Below are positions 12,582 to 24,200 of a DNA stretch of 64,000 nucleotides, one piece after another. The stretch's first letter is position 1. Every line of letters begins with the position of its first letter. A program made the translations under genes and the position numbers. A model generated the notes under the pieces. It was given only the letters and a program-made list of their open reading frames with translations. It ran no database searches and was not told the origin of the DNA. Location: assembly GCA_026413225.1 (NCBI GenBank), contig CM048552.1, positions 207,713,553 through 207,777,552 of the forward strand. Direction: 5' to 3'. The DNA is from Otis tarda (Eukaryota; Chordata; Aves; Otidiformes; Otididae).

Positions 12582-13755
12582 ATATTATGCTTACTCATGG
12601 TCCATTTTATTTACTCGTGGTCATTTGCTGGAGTATTCTTTATATGGTAAGGCCAAGTTTTACCACATATACCATGGTGAATCACAATCATACAGTTAAA
12701 CAGGATGCAACAATTCTCCATTGAGACTGAGGGTTAAGCTGTAGCCAGTTGACCATTTTTAATGTTAGGCTTTAGATGTCCAACTGCTTTGCCAAAGCAG
12801 TAAGCAAAACAGGTAAAGCTAAGTGCTTAGGCTAGGATAAATCCTTGCAGTCAGTAGCCTATTACTAGTAACAACAAGCCCATGTGTCCTGGGCTACTGT
12901 GCCCCGCTACAGTGTCAGTGTCTTTGATGTGCTGACCCAGTATGCAAGTCAGTCCAAATATTAAATACCCATTAGTAGAAGAACTTCCAGACTTGGAGGA
13001 CCAGGAAGTAAAAACTAACAACTGGAAGCTATTTTATCTGTCTTTGATTTACAGCTTTCAGAAGGGTTATAATAGTTCTGCAATAACCCCTAGTGCTTTG
13101 CTTTTGCTTTCACACACACATACACGCATAAAACCCTTCATCCTCTGATGTCTGAAAATACTGGGATTCATTAGCGAGAGTATTCATCTTGTTAAGGATG
13201 CATTAATAGCATTCCCTGTAAGTATTAATCTGCTGTTGTCAAGTGATAATTGCAGAAGATGGTGATTGCATCAACCTTCACTGAGTTCAGCAGTTGGAAA
13301 AGTCCTTGCACCCTTGCTTTAGGCACTCGCAGCTGCAGAGTATTTTTGTGTTTTCAATCAGGTTAAAAACCTGTGACACATTTCAGATTACAAAGAACCA
13401 TAAAATCTGTCTTTTTCTTGTTTCCTATCTGCTGATAAAAGTCATTTTTGGAAACTGATCACATCCAACGCAGGCCTGGTGGGCTGGAGTATTCCTAGAT
13501 CCCAAATGACAAAGGAGAAAACTCTGGGAGAGGGTAAAAGAAGGCCTCCTAAACAAGTGACATTTGCTCCAGGTACCACGAGAAACATCAGGCCCAACAG
13601 GGGACACATTTAACCTTTGAACAGGCATTTTAGCTCCAATTCCTCACAGAAAGTAGATGTCTGCATCCAAACTATACATCTGTTCTGCAGTCCATAGTAA
13701 GAAAGGCACTCATAGACCAAGATTCATCTCATCCTGAAGAAAATATCTGGAGCAG
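12582..13755. other. Non-coding interval, no feature recognised
   Basis: Only a short CA-rich run at 13112-13127 stands out. No coding or repeat signal was supported. Confidence 0.4.
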
Positions 13756-14332
13756 TGTATCAGGTCTGGTTGGGATGGAGTTAACTTACCCCACAGTAGC
13801 CCTCATAATGCTGTGCTTTGTATTTGTAGCTAGAACGGTGTTGATACCACAGCAATGTTTTGGCTCCTGCTGAGCAGTGCTTGCACAGCATCAAGGTTGT
13901 CTATCTAACTGATCCCAAAAGGCCAGTAGTCTGGGGTGGGCAAGATGTTAGGAGGGGACATAGCCGAGAGAGCTGACTCAAACTGAGCAAAGGGATATTC
14001 CATACCATATGATGTCATGCTTAGCAGTAAAAGCTAGGAGAAAGGAGAAGAGGGGGCATTATTTGTTATTAAGTCATTTGTCTTCCAAAGCAACCTGCTT
14101 CCCAGGATGAGCAGTACATCACCTGCTGGCAGGAAGTAGAGAGTCATTTTTTGTTTGTTTGTTTGTTTTCTTTGCTTCTGCACATGACCTTTGCTTTTCT
14201 TTATTAATCCACCCTTATCTTGACCTATGAGTTTTTAATCTTATTTACTCCTCCTATCCCTCTGAGGAAAGGGAGTAAGAGAGTGGCTTGGTGGACATCT
14301 CACAGCCAGCCGAGGCCAGCAAACCACAAACA
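13756..14332 (+). mobile_element. Solo LTR, neoavian ERVL-like family, worn
   Basis: This is the plus-orientation copy of the LTR also present, reversed, at 32824-33451. Shared landmarks are the start GGTCTGGTTGGGATGGAGTTA, the central ATATTCCATACCAT and GATGTCAT words at 13994-14019, a TTATTAATCCACCCTTATCT block at about 14200-14221 and the closing AAACCACAAACA. A (TTTG) run lies at 14149-14168. The terminal TG and CA can be placed at 13756 and 14332, but the flanking pentamers (AGCAG, GCCAG) match only loosely, consistent with age. It has no internal retroviral region beside it. Class assignment is from memory of avian LTR families and from the 5-bp duplications of the sister copy. Confidence 0.8.
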
Positions 14333-14819
14333 GCCAGATGAATCATGCCCTAGAAGTGACCACTTCTTCTAAGGAAGGAGGAGCCCAAGATGGCCAATTC
14401 CAATACCAGTATCTACCCTAAGGTAAGATGATTCCCACCCTCTACATCCATTCCAACTTCCTGGTTAAGATCTAAGTCACTTCATCTCTATTATCAACTC
14501 CTCTTAAGCTATGATGTGAGCCACCCTTCTGTAGGCATGGTATCAGTGCTACTTAGGTTAGCGTGTTGGATCTTGTTAGTGGATCCATTGCTATGGATGA
14601 TTAGTCCTATACACCTTAGTTTCCCTGTGAGGAATAAGTGTTGATTCACACTTACTAGCCAGTGAAGTCAACTGATGAAAACTATTACTCTGATTCTTCC
14701 TAGAAATAATTACCTGTGTTTGTCTAAAGTAGAGGATCCCATTTCTTCCAGAATCATTATGGTAAAGCTTTATTCTCAGACATTTTACTTTGACCAGGAC
14801 GGTGTCCTTGGTCTCATTC
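14333..14819. other. Spacer between two opposed LTR pieces
   Basis: No primer binding site, polypurine tract or retroviral coding segment could be recognised between the plus-strand LTR and the minus-strand LTR fragment, so I do not treat this as provirus interior. Confidence 0.4.
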
Positions 14820-14929
14820 ACAACAACTGGTATCATTAGGGTGTTTATCAACATTCTTCACACACGAAATCCAAAACATACTAGCTACTGAGAGGAAAAG
14901 TTAACTCCATCCCTGCCAAAACCAGGACA
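14820..14929 (-). mobile_element. LTR fragment, same family, opposite orientation
   Basis: On the plus strand the words TTTATCAACATTCT, AATCCAAAACATACTAGCTA, GTTAACTCCATCCCTGCC and AAACCAGGACA match, in order, the last ~110 bases of the reversed LTR copy at 33340-33451. It is therefore the 5' (U3) end of an LTR of that family, pointing left, with the rest deleted. The element edge is the CA at 14928-14929. Confidence 0.85.
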
Positions 14930-15027
14930 TACTTCTAAAAGCCAAGTAGTCTTTTCAGTTAGAGCTTAGGAGGGAAAATAATTTTTTAAAAATAATTCCA
15001 ATCTGACTTTCGTTCCAACTTCTACTG

Positions 15028-15332
15028 ATCATAGAATCATAGAATCATAGAATGGTTAGAGTTGGAAGGGACCTTCAAAGGTCATCTAGTCCAACCCCCC
15101 CGCAAGAGCAGGGACATCCCCGACTAGATCAGGTTGCTCAGAGCCTCATCCAGCCTGGCCTTGAACATTTCCAGGGATGGGGCATCCACCACCTCTCTGG
15201 GCAACCTGTTCCAGTGCTCTACAACTCTCATTGTAAAAAATTTTTTTCTAATATCTAATCTAAACCTACCTCCTTCTAATTTAAACCCATTACCCCTTGT
15301 CCTATCACAACAGGCCCTACTGAACAGTTTCA
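15028..15332 (-). mobile_element. CR1 LINE 3' end, reverse orientation
   Basis: Begins with three ATAGAATC units (15030-15052), the reverse complement of the CR1 terminal repeat. GGTTAGAGTTGGAAGGGACC and TCATCTAGTCCAACCCC follow, then the CAGCCTGGCCTTGAACATTT block that encodes the conserved F-ARLDEAL stretch on the minus strand. The minus-strand frame from 15396 to 15124 is open across the element and reads the family's [24 protein letters not shown] and [14 protein letters not shown] segments. The copy is cut off at its 5' side near 15332, about 300 bases from its end, so only the last ORF2 codons and the short 3' UTR survive. Confidence 0.95.
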
Positions 15333-18300
15333 ACAGATGAAGCCAGTCTGTCACAATCGTCTTACAAAGAAACTGGCAATAACCAATTTCTGGCACTCAA
15401 ATACAAGCTTTCTTTTAGCTAAAATTCAGAAAAATGAAATATCAAGCAGTAGAGGCTTATATGTCAGCTAACAGGAATCCTATTTATTGACAACTTCCAG
15501 GGGCTCTTTGAGCAAAAGAGCAGTACAAGGACTGGTATTTGGGAAATGTTTCTGGTAATGCTTAAGTCTGAACAGTATTAAAAGAGAGCATTTCGCAATT
15601 TCTCTTATGCAGCCAGTTGTGAAGTTTTTATTTCTAGGTTAGTTTTTTCATCAGTTCTTTAATTAAAAGTCATCAGAAAACTGCTAAACATTTTGTTGTC
15701 TCATACTAGAAACCCACATGCAAATTTAGCATAGAAAAGCAATTTTACTCCTTCAGTAAGCAATCATTGCCTTGCAATGTCAGGCTTGGAAGCTTTACAG
15801 TCATTGTAGGATTCTACAGCAGTACAAAGCAACATCCTTATAGGAGCTAAGTAGACAGAACAGGACAAATTCTGGTATGAAGATGCTTACATTGCTGAAT
15901 TTTTATGAAAATGAAAAAGATCTGAAGCTGCACACAAACTATGTCACCCTGTAGAGTTAGCTAAAGCTTTAAGTTGGATTTAACTTCTGCTCTCCCTTTC
16001 ATACATATGCTAAGCCATCTCACTGGAGTCTGGTGATGCTTTAAATCAGCTTTAATGCCAACTGACCTATAGAAAAGATAGAGGAAAAAGGTCACACTGC
16101 TTATTTCAGCCGGCATGCACCTGATTTGCAGTGAAGATAAAGACAAAGTCCCACCAGTGGCATCTGATACCTACTCCACCTTCCTAAACGAACAGACAAC
16201 AAAATATTCATACACTTACCCAAATTTCAGCACCCATCAGATCCTTTGGGTATGCCCTGAGAACCTCTGCCAACATGGGAGAGTGATACCAAACCATATG
16301 TAGATAGTGCCTAGGTTCAACAGAGTGTCCCACTCTAGAGATTCTATTCTGCTGCCAAGACATAGTTTAGAAAAACACCACGTAGGTATTCCCTGCATTT
16401 GGGGATATATAACTGGATTTTACCCAGGTATAAACTCAGGAATTGAAAGAGACAATCACAGCAAAGTCCTCGTACAGGAATGCAGCATGACCACCCACAG
16501 CTCTTTACTATCCACAGACATAAGTTTTGGTGCTGGTAGTCTGGGTTGTAGGCAAACCTCCCTGCCTACCGCAGCTCACTAAGGACCATGTCCTAATAAA
16601 TCAGCGGAGAGTTGTGATGTTCATCCTTGCCTGGTGCTAAAGCCCATGAACATATTTAATCTAGAACCTTCTGAAGCTGCAAGCCCTTGCACATTCCAGC
16701 TTGTGCTGGACCCTGAACAGAGCATTTTTTGATGAACTGGTTTTGTTTGCAGCCGATCTACTACTAAGGCTGGTGCAGATGGCCAGTGATATCCTGGTTA
16801 GCATTTGTGAGACCCAGTTTGTATTTAGAAGTCTACTTTCACATCAGAGCAAAGATTCATCACAACAAAAATTTCTAAATTGATTCATTTAAGGCTTTTA
16901 TTTTTCATGGGGAAATGGAGCTAATATAGGTTTCAAGAGGTTTCAGGCTGTGGAAAACAATCATCTCTCTTGGATGTCCTAGAGAAAAAAAAAAAAGAAC
17001 AAATTTTTCAAACTAATTTCCCTGCCTCTCTCAGAACCTGTATCTCCTGCTGCTTGTCAAGTTTATCCTGCCTGGAAATCTCACCTATTATTCAGAGCAT
17101 CTCTTGTGCAAATAGCTCTCTTCTGACTGAAACGTTCTTCTAGCACTTCACAGTTCAGCTGCCTGGAGAACTTCTCACTTCCATCCTAGATAATTCATAA
17201 GTGTCCCACCCAGCCTGGGTTTTACCTTATCTACTTTCCTCAAGCATTGATGCCTCCAGGATGACGTATTCCAACTTACAGACACCTGACTTGCCTCGAA
17301 CTGTCCTCAAGTTGTAAATGGTTGAAATATGCCCAGCTTGTGGGACAATACATATCTCTAACATTCCACCATTGTGCCAAAATGGCAAAGGCAGCAGTAG
17401 AGAGGTGAATTTATGCTTGCAATATCTGTAACCTCTGTTACAGCAGGAGTATGCCTGTACCAGCTTGCAGGAGACAATTAGCATGATCTCATCCAAGCAT
17501 GCAGAATGTGTTTATCCATTTAAACAGTTTGCTTCCTTCAAGAAATATTTAACCCACAGGAATTGTAGACACTGAATATTTCCAAAACTAGACTCTTTCT
17601 TGCATTCATGAATCATCAGTGGTCTACTTCTATGATATTACATATTCTATTGAAAAGAAACATATTATGTGAGCTTATACCCCATTTTTGTTCCATAATT
17701 GATATTCACAATTAGATGTGATATAAATTAAATAAATTAAATCAAATTATGTTAATATTTGCAATTTAGAACAACATATATTAATTAATTTCTCAGATAA
17801 AGATAGAGGAATTTATCTTCTCAAACACATAAAAAATTTCTTTTTTATGTAAAATTATCTTTCAGAGGCTGTGATGGAAGAAGACATCTGTTAGTCAGGC
17901 AAATGAGCACATATTTAAGTTAAGCCACTGATTAACTGATTTAAGTGTATCCCCTAATAGGTACGGGATGTAAGAGAGTGCTTATCTGCTCGATGATTGA
18001 GGGCTTGTATTTCCATGTAGGTGCTTAGAAGGACCTTTACCCAGAAAAACGAGTGCAAATCACAGATACAACCAAGAATATTCCCTCTGTGAGCAAAGCT
18101 GCCTGAACAACCTACAGCTATAGACCAAAAGTAGAAGTTGTTTTATTTTAAGTTGTCTAAATTATGACAGTTTTTAATATGAGCTATAAAACTAAACTGT
18201 GTGACCAAAAATCCAAAACTACCAGCTCTCTAGTACCTTCTGGCACAGAAACTACCACCTGCCATTTCAAGGACCATTTCTTAGAACAGTATCATGGGTT

Positions 18301-18482
18301 TGACCAGAGGACTACAATTTCTGACTTCAAAATAATGCTTCACAAACAATTTTGTTTGCTTCTAAAGGGAGAAAAAGGGAAAGCAAGTTTTCTAAGACAT
18401 CTTAAACAACTCAGAGTCAATAAAAACTGCTCAGGGGTCTTGTGGACTTTCCATAGTTGGAGTTACTCAAAATCCACCTAGA
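15333..18482. other. Non-coding interval, no feature recognised
   Basis: Open frames are below 110 codons and unrelated to any family I know. AT-rich stretches occur at 17640-17850. No RNA gene was recognised. Confidence 0.4.
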
Positions 18483-18579
18483 TATGGCCCTGAGCAACCT
18501 GCTCTGGAGCAACCTGCTTTAGGCAGAGGTGGTAGACTGACAGTCTTCTGAAGTCTCTTCCAACTTCAGCTATTCTAGT
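18483..18579 (+). mobile_element. CR1 LINE extreme 3' fragment
   Basis: TGAGCAACCTGCTCTGG, then AGTCTCTTCCAACTTCAGCT and TATTCTAG follow the order seen at the 3' ends of the plus-strand CR1 copies (compare 34423-34536). The 5' part carries a local duplication: GAGCAACCTGCT occurs at 18492-18503 and again at 18507-18518. Only about 100 bases remain. Confidence 0.75.
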
Positions 18580-21500
18580 ATCTACTCTCTATTATAGTCA
18601 AGTCTATTGTTTACCCTGAACCAATCTGAATTGATTTTTCAAATGATGGAACAAAGAGCTGAAGAACTGTTCCTTGAAACTCAGACTTAAGCACAACTGA
18701 AGGAAACTCAGAACCTCAGTCATGAGTAATTATGAAGTGCCAGTTACAGATGATTTCAAAGTCTAGACTAGAGATAATTTAAAGATTTCTAACAGATTTT
18801 TTCAGCATATCTGTTTCTTTTTTTTTTCTTTTTTAATTGCAAGAGGAGAAGCTTTTGGTTTTTTATCTTTCCAGAACATGTGAATGTTTTTCTTTACCTC
18901 TAATTTTTATCTGCACTTTATTGTCCTTTGGCGAGATTTGTTTATTGTGAGGTTTCAGTTATTAAATTCAAAAGGATGCAAAATTGCCTTAGGATCAAAT
19001 CTTCACATCCATTTTTTACATGACAGAGGTGAGAAAATGTGGAGAAAAAAAAAAACCCAACATCACAAGAAATGTTTTGTGCAGTTTCTTTTAAGTTTTG
19101 CTGCTATTTAAGATAAGTCTTTTTATAACCCACAGTTTGATAACGTGCTGTTACTGATCCCACAAATATCCTGTTTATTATTAGTGGACTGGATACAAAT
19201 GCAGCGTAGTTTAAGAATTATAGGAACAATTATTTACGCTCTTACAAGGTTCATCATAAAAATGTGTCGTATTTTTTCTCTTTCCTGGGTTGATAGTTGA
19301 AAATTATCTAAGTAGGTTATGGGAAATTAAACTTTAAGATGGTTAGGGAGATCCTTTCAATCCAAGCATTCTTGGGGATACGCTGAGCTTCTGGAAGATT
19401 TCTACAGCATTCCTTCAAGGAAACACAATCACCAGCACAGACAGTCTTTGGAAAAAAAAAAGGAGCATAAATTCACTGATTCAAGATTGAAAATTTAATG
19501 TGGATTACAGATACAAAGACTGGAGGGGGCTGAATAAATTAGAAAATTGTGGAAGTGCAAGAAACAAAATATTTTCAATAATAACATATGAGGGAAACAG
19601 ATAACAGAACTGAGAAATATGTCATGATGAAAAATAAATTATTAAAAAAAACCAGCAGGTTTTTTGCTTCTGAAATAATTTTGAAATAAGGATCACATTC
19701 ACAAAAAAATATCAGGCAAAAAAAAAAAAAGGGAGAAATAGTCCTTTAAAGAGTCACTCTATTTCTTAGACTTACTTCATGCAATGGTTTGGGGTTGTTT
19801 TTTTTTTTCTGTTAAAAACAGTCTAGAATGACACAATAATTTTCCCTTAGATTTTTGGTTCAGCAGGCAAAAAAAAAAAATGCCACTATTTGCAAATATT
19901 TATTGAGCATACTTTGATCCTTTAATCATTTCCCGTAGAAATTTCTTTCTTTTTTCTAATTCAGACTCAAAGTTGTGTAATCAACTGCTTCAACAGTATG
20001 GCACAAAACAAAAATTTCACTCATGTCCCTTGGAGATGTTCTATGGCTTGTGTTACAAACATTGTCATCGTTAATAGAGAAGAACAGCTTTTCCAGGTTT
20101 AAAATAAGTGTTTATTACTTGCTCAGGGCATTATAAAAGTCAGCATTCCCCAAGATAACACCAGCAAAAATACCCACCCAAAGATCAGTGAAACAATGGA
20201 AGAGAGACCAGAGGACACCTTTAGCTTCATAATTGTATAGACAAGAATCTTGTAAATAAATCAGTTAATATTGATCAATTATTATTTATCAGTTAATGAT
20301 GACTCAGATATGCCCTCAGCCACCTCCAAAAACAGTTTTCAAGACCGATTAGATGAAAAACACTAAGTCCTTGAAGAGCAAGCTTCATATAGATCAAGTG
20401 CCAGGTGCTTTCTAAAAGTGAACAGACTCTTTGAATGTATTCATATCACAGGAGACAGAATTTATTTATCTGACGGTACAGGCACAGAGTAGATCTCCAT
20501 ATAATAAAATTACCAAAGTCTGTCTGTGCTGCAGCAGTGAGGTGTTGTAACTGAAAATCCGTTTTTGGCTGTATATTAATTTGTTCCGAACTACACGGAC
20601 GTTCTGCAGCATTTCAGGTCTCATATATTAGATAAAGAGTAAGACTACTTTCCTGAGATCTGACTAGATGACATGGTACAGCATGAAATCTCTAGAGAAA
20701 GTGCAAAAAAAAATCCACACTTCAACTACTTTATTTCTTTAAATGAAAGACTAAAGAGAAAACTAATCTCCAGCTCAAAAATATTTCCAGCTGCAGTAGG
20801 TCCAGACTCATTATTTGTTTCACTTATAGAACAGACTTTTCTAAAATGTCTTTTTTTTTTTTCCTGGATACAATGACACAATCTACTACTTTACTAAAAT
20901 TAAGCAGATCTAGAAAAAAAAAGTCATTTTTAAATGTGCTGAAACACACAGAATTTAAAACAGAACTGAATTTGTCTGACTGTTTTATCTCGCCCTGCAA
21001 AGAAAATAAACAGCTACCAACTGGATTCCACCTGGATATCTGTTTGTCTATGCCTCTTCAATACCAAGATAACGTCTGTTTTTATTTGATACAGGCTGGC
21101 ACGACAAATACTATTACATAAAATAGTATAGAAGGAAAATTAGTTTGTAGTGTTCGTAGGTATCAGGATAACGAAGGAATGTCCAAGCTATGCTCTGAGG
21201 AGATTTAGCACAAGAAAACACATTACAATGCCAACAAAAATGACCTTACAATGAAATTATCTTGTAATGGAAGAAGAAACACTTTTTTTGTGTGTATGTG
21301 TCCTGTAGTGAGACAATATCACCCCCGGAGCATCAAGTAACAGGCTTTAAGTACATGAAAAATACATATGACTCATCAACAAAAAATACATCAAGTGAAT
21401 CTAGTCTGGAATAGAATACCTTGTAGACAGCAGTCATAAGACTTTTCACGCTGCCTTCTAGAACATTCTCAAAAGCAAGCTAAGGTAAAATGACCAGGGT

Positions 21501-21599
21501 GAAATTCTTGTTAGACAGAAAACTGACTACGAACCAAAGTCAAACAGTAAGTACCAGGAAGTTACACCAGTAGTTAAACTTGAAATATTTATCAAGTGT
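18580..21599. other. Non-coding interval, no feature recognised
   Basis: Many short homopolymer A/T tracts (for example 18820, 19452, 19719, 19799 and 19868). No open frame above 105 codons and no recognised family. Confidence 0.4.
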
Positions 21600-22435
21600 A
21601 GCTCCCCCAGGAGTCTGTCCATGACCCACTACTAACCATACTTCTGTCCTATCATCCTTGTCGGTAATAAGTATAGAGACTCACTTTTTAGTTGATAAAA
21701 ATGAAAGGGACTGAAATTCTATGTGACCTTGACAAACTGAAAAAGTGGCCTGACAACCTAGAACAAAATCCAGAAAAATATTGCACTTTAATAGGAATTA
21801 TTAGCTTTACAAATACCAAATGGGGAAAAACTGCTTGGGAAACAGTTCTTCAAGACTGCAGGAATCTGAAAGAACCGCACATCACACAAAAGTCAACAAT
21901 ATAGCCTGCAGGGCACATGAAGTAATCTTTCTGCTCTCCATAGGTTATTTAAGTTCTCAACAAGAGTTGTGTGTGCCGTTTTAGGCACCACTCAAAGTGC
22001 AGAAGAAAGCAACAAAAGTAATGACCAGAGGACTGTAAAACATGTCTCAAGATGAAAAGGTGAAGAGACTGAGATTTTTGATCCAAAGAAGAAAAAGCAG
22101 AAGAATCCCACAGTAGTAGTTTTAAAATACTTAAATGGTATCTGCAAAGAGAAAGGAATTAAATTTTTCAAGCCCACTGAGACTGGGAAAATTGTCAAGA
22201 TCTAAAATCTGCAGAAAGGAAAATTTTATTCAAACATGAGGAAAAGTTTTCTAATAGGTAGGACAGTAAAACTTGGGAAAAGATGGCTTAAGAAACCTGT
22301 GGAACTGAAGGTTACTGAAAGACAGGTTAGACAGACATCAGTCAAAACGGTCTATATAACAATTATTTGGGCTGAAGGGTAAATAAAAGACACTTTCAAG
22401 GTGCTTTCCTGCCATATTCTCTGACTCTAGGAAAC
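21600..22435 (+). mobile_element. Ancient CR1-type LINE ORF2 fragment
   Basis: A very worn sense-strand copy of the C-terminal half of CR1 ORF2. The order of recognisable pieces is: GACCTTGACAAACTGAAAAA (the DLD-LE segment after the reverse-transcriptase active site, about 21724), GAAAAATATTGCACTTTA (about 21771), GTTTTAGGCACCACTC (about 21978, the FW-P segment), AGCAACAAAAGTAATGACC (about 22007) and GAAAAGTTTTCTAATAGGTA (about 22240). It ends near ACAGGTTAGACAGACATCAG at about 22321-22341. These match the old amniote CR1 lineage better than the young copies in this window. The frame has many stops and the 3' octamers are gone. Confidence 0.7.
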
Positions 22436-22639
22436 CAAACTCCTGTTTGCCTTATCTGTCATTTGCCTCCACCAAGGGCAAACACTTCACTCATGGAGAA
22501 CAGCGCACTGTAGGTTCTGCCACAGTATTTGTAGTGTGGGCTATAGCTGAGCTGTAGTCTGAGAAAACCAAGACAGCAAAGCTGGTTTTCATACAGCTCC
22601 AGTCATGGAGCTCTTGACCAAGGGAACATCATTATTTTC

Positions 22640-22745
22640 ATAAGCAAGATATGAAAATGATGAAACTTGCCCAAAGTCAATCACAGTGACAATGACAGAG
22701 AGAGGAAGGAGCATTACATGTCTCAAGTTCTTGTCTCATCCTCTG
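22640..22745 (-). repeat. MIR-like SINE remnant
   Basis: GAAACTTGCCCAAAGTCAATC and AGTGACAATGACAGAGAGAG run in the reverse order of a MIR core ('aaactgaggcacagag', 'cttgcccaaggtcacac', 'gacagagc'). The CAAGTTCTTGTCTCATCCTC block behind it fits the family's 'aggtctcctgac' tail only loosely. It lies about 70 bases before the LTR element. Confidence 0.5.
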
Positions 22746-22812
22746 TGTAATGTGATAGGTAGACTGGTTCATTCACTGTAACCAGACATTTTTTAAACAT
22801 CATCTCAGTTTT

Positions 22813-22817
22813 ACATC
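22813..22817. repeat. Target-site duplication, left copy (ACATC)
   Basis: ACATC directly precedes the TG of the 5' LTR and recurs at 24385-24389 just after the 3' LTR. Because the LTR ends in ACA, the exact edge can slide; this placement gives TG...CA ends and identical pentamers. Confidence 0.65.
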
Positions 22818-22955
22818 TGTTGTGGTTTTGTTTAGTGAGGGGGGGCCTAAGCCGGCCTCGAGCCGTTAATATTATCTCTCTCTATTCTCTTGGAGGGTGG
22901 GGGAAGCGAGAGAGAGACTGCCTAGGCTGGTCCCGATCGGAGCTGAACTATGACG
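22818..22955 (+). mobile_element. 5' LTR with ~985-bp internal deletion
   Basis: The first 34 bases (to CCTAAG at 22846-22851) match the start of the 3' LTR (23262-23295) with two differences. After four junction bases the sequence jumps to CCTCGAGCCGTT (22856-22867), which in the 3' LTR lies at 24279-24290. The rest matches the last ~105 bases of the 3' LTR. The missing block holds the TATA-like box and the poly(A) signal, so this LTR cannot drive normal viral transcription. It ends ATGACG where the 3' LTR has ACGACA, a change at the last base. Confidence 0.85.
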
Positions 22956-22962
22956 GTTATTT

Positions 22963-22980
22963 TGGTGCCCAATGTGAGGC
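22963..22980 (+). promoter_or_regulatory. Primer binding site, lysine-tRNA type
   Basis: TGGTGCCCAATGTGAGGC lies just downstream of the 5' LTR. It differs by C/T and G/A changes from the TGGCGCCCAACGTGGGGC type that pairs with the 3' end of a lysine tRNA in betaretroviruses and ERVK elements. The changes look like decay at CpG sites. Placing it 7 bases rather than the usual 2-3 after the LTR implies a small shift of the LTR edge or an insertion. Confidence 0.75.
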
Positions 22981-23244
22981 TCGAGGAGTTTGAGATAAGA
23001 ATTGAGTTTAAATGGGAGCGGTAATGGGCAAAACAGGGATTGAACTCAACAAAAGAGCAAAATGATTAGGGGAAATTTATGTTCTGATTGTGGTGAAGGG
23101 ACAAGTGGTGAATTGTGTGTAAATTGTATGGTCTATCCACTGTTGGTGTTGTGAGGATATTATTTTGATTTTGGTGCGGTGAATTCTTTTTTTTTCTGTT
23201 GATGTGTGTGTATTTTAATTAGAATTCTTAAATACATAATTCGC

Positions 23245-23261
23245 AGAGGCGAGGGGTGGAA
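23245..23261 (+). promoter_or_regulatory. Polypurine tract before 3' LTR
   Basis: AGAGGCGAGGGGTGGAA is purine except for one C and one T and abuts the TG of the 3' LTR. In retroelements this marks the plus-strand primer. Its presence shows that the 3' LTR is complete at its left edge and that the ~265 bp interior runs from primer binding site to polypurine tract. Confidence 0.75.
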
Positions 23262-23435
23262 TGTTGTGGTTTTGTTAAGTGAGGGGAGGCCTAAGGTGGT
23301 AGCTTCTGTAGGAAACTGCTAGAAGTTGCTCCCCTTTGTTCAGTGGACTCGACCGTGCCTAGGGTGGATCTGCTGCTGGCCAAGGCCGAGCTGATTGGTA
23401 GCAGAATGTTCCATGATAACGCCTCTGCGATAATG

Positions 23436-23442
23436 TATTTAA
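23436..23442 (+). promoter_or_regulatory. TATA-like box of the 3' LTR
   Basis: TATTTAA followed by G lies 174 bases into the LTR, a normal U3 length. It is the only such box between the LTR start and the GC-rich part. Transcription from it is an inference. Confidence 0.55.
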
Positions 23443-24194
23443 GAAGGGGAAAACAGGAAAAAAAAGGGAGAAGAAGCTGTGAAGCAGCTGAGCAGGGGGC
23501 AGAGAGGGGGAGGCGCGAGCCTTGTGTGCCTTGCAGCCCACACCCTCTGGCCTCCCAACGGGCGGCCGACTGGGCCCAGCTCGGCCCACCCCGGCTGCAA
23601 GAAGTGGAGAGGAGATGAGCTGGATGATGTGAAGAGATTCTGAGAGGCGTCTGCCAGCCTGTTGTGAAGAACTTTTCTTGTGAGAGAAACAGCTGCAGAC
23701 GCCAAGGTCAGTTCAGAAGGAGGGGGAGGAGTAATGTGGCTCCCGGCAGAGATTCCCCTGCAGCCTGTGGTGACGACCATGGTGGAGCAGGTTGTCCCCC
23801 TGCAGCCCACAGAGGAGCAGAGGTCCATCTCCAGCCCATGGGCCACACCAAGGCAGGCAGATGCCTGAAGGCGGCTGTGGCCCATGGAGGGCCTGCTGGG
23901 GCAGCCATTCTGGAGGGACTGCATCCCATGCAAGAGATGACCCATGCCGGAACAGTTTCACAAAGGACTGTGGCGAATGGGTGGGACCCCACAACAGAGC
24001 AAGGGAGGAATGTGAGGAGTTCTTCCCCCGACCATGAAGCAGCGGCGTAAAACAACGTGTGATGAACTGACCACAACCCCCGTTCTCTCTTCCCCCCTGT
24101 GCCACTCGGGGGGGAAGGTAGTAGAGATAATGTTAAGCTTGGGAAAAGGGAGGGGTGGAGGGGTTCTCTGTCTCATTGTCCTGCTGTTTTTATT

Positions 24195-24200
24195 AATAAA
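24195..24200 (+). terminator. Poly(A) signal of the 3' LTR
   Basis: AATAAA, within TTTTTATTAATAAATG, lies 190 bases before the LTR end. The equivalent position is deleted in the 5' LTR. Confidence 0.6.

Noticed and set aside
14333-14819. Interior of a provirus between two LTRs
   Set aside because: The flanking LTR pieces point in opposite directions and no primer site, polypurine tract or coding motif lies between them.
15052-15340. Plus-strand frames within the CR1 at 15028
   Set aside because: They are antisense readings of CR1 ORF2; the same false frames recur at 12239-12556, 42132-42430 and 62145-62360.
23439-24105. Several overlapping open frames of 76-168 codons on both strands
   Set aside because: They all sit in the GC-rich R region of the 3' LTR, where stops are rare, and none resembles a retroviral or host protein.
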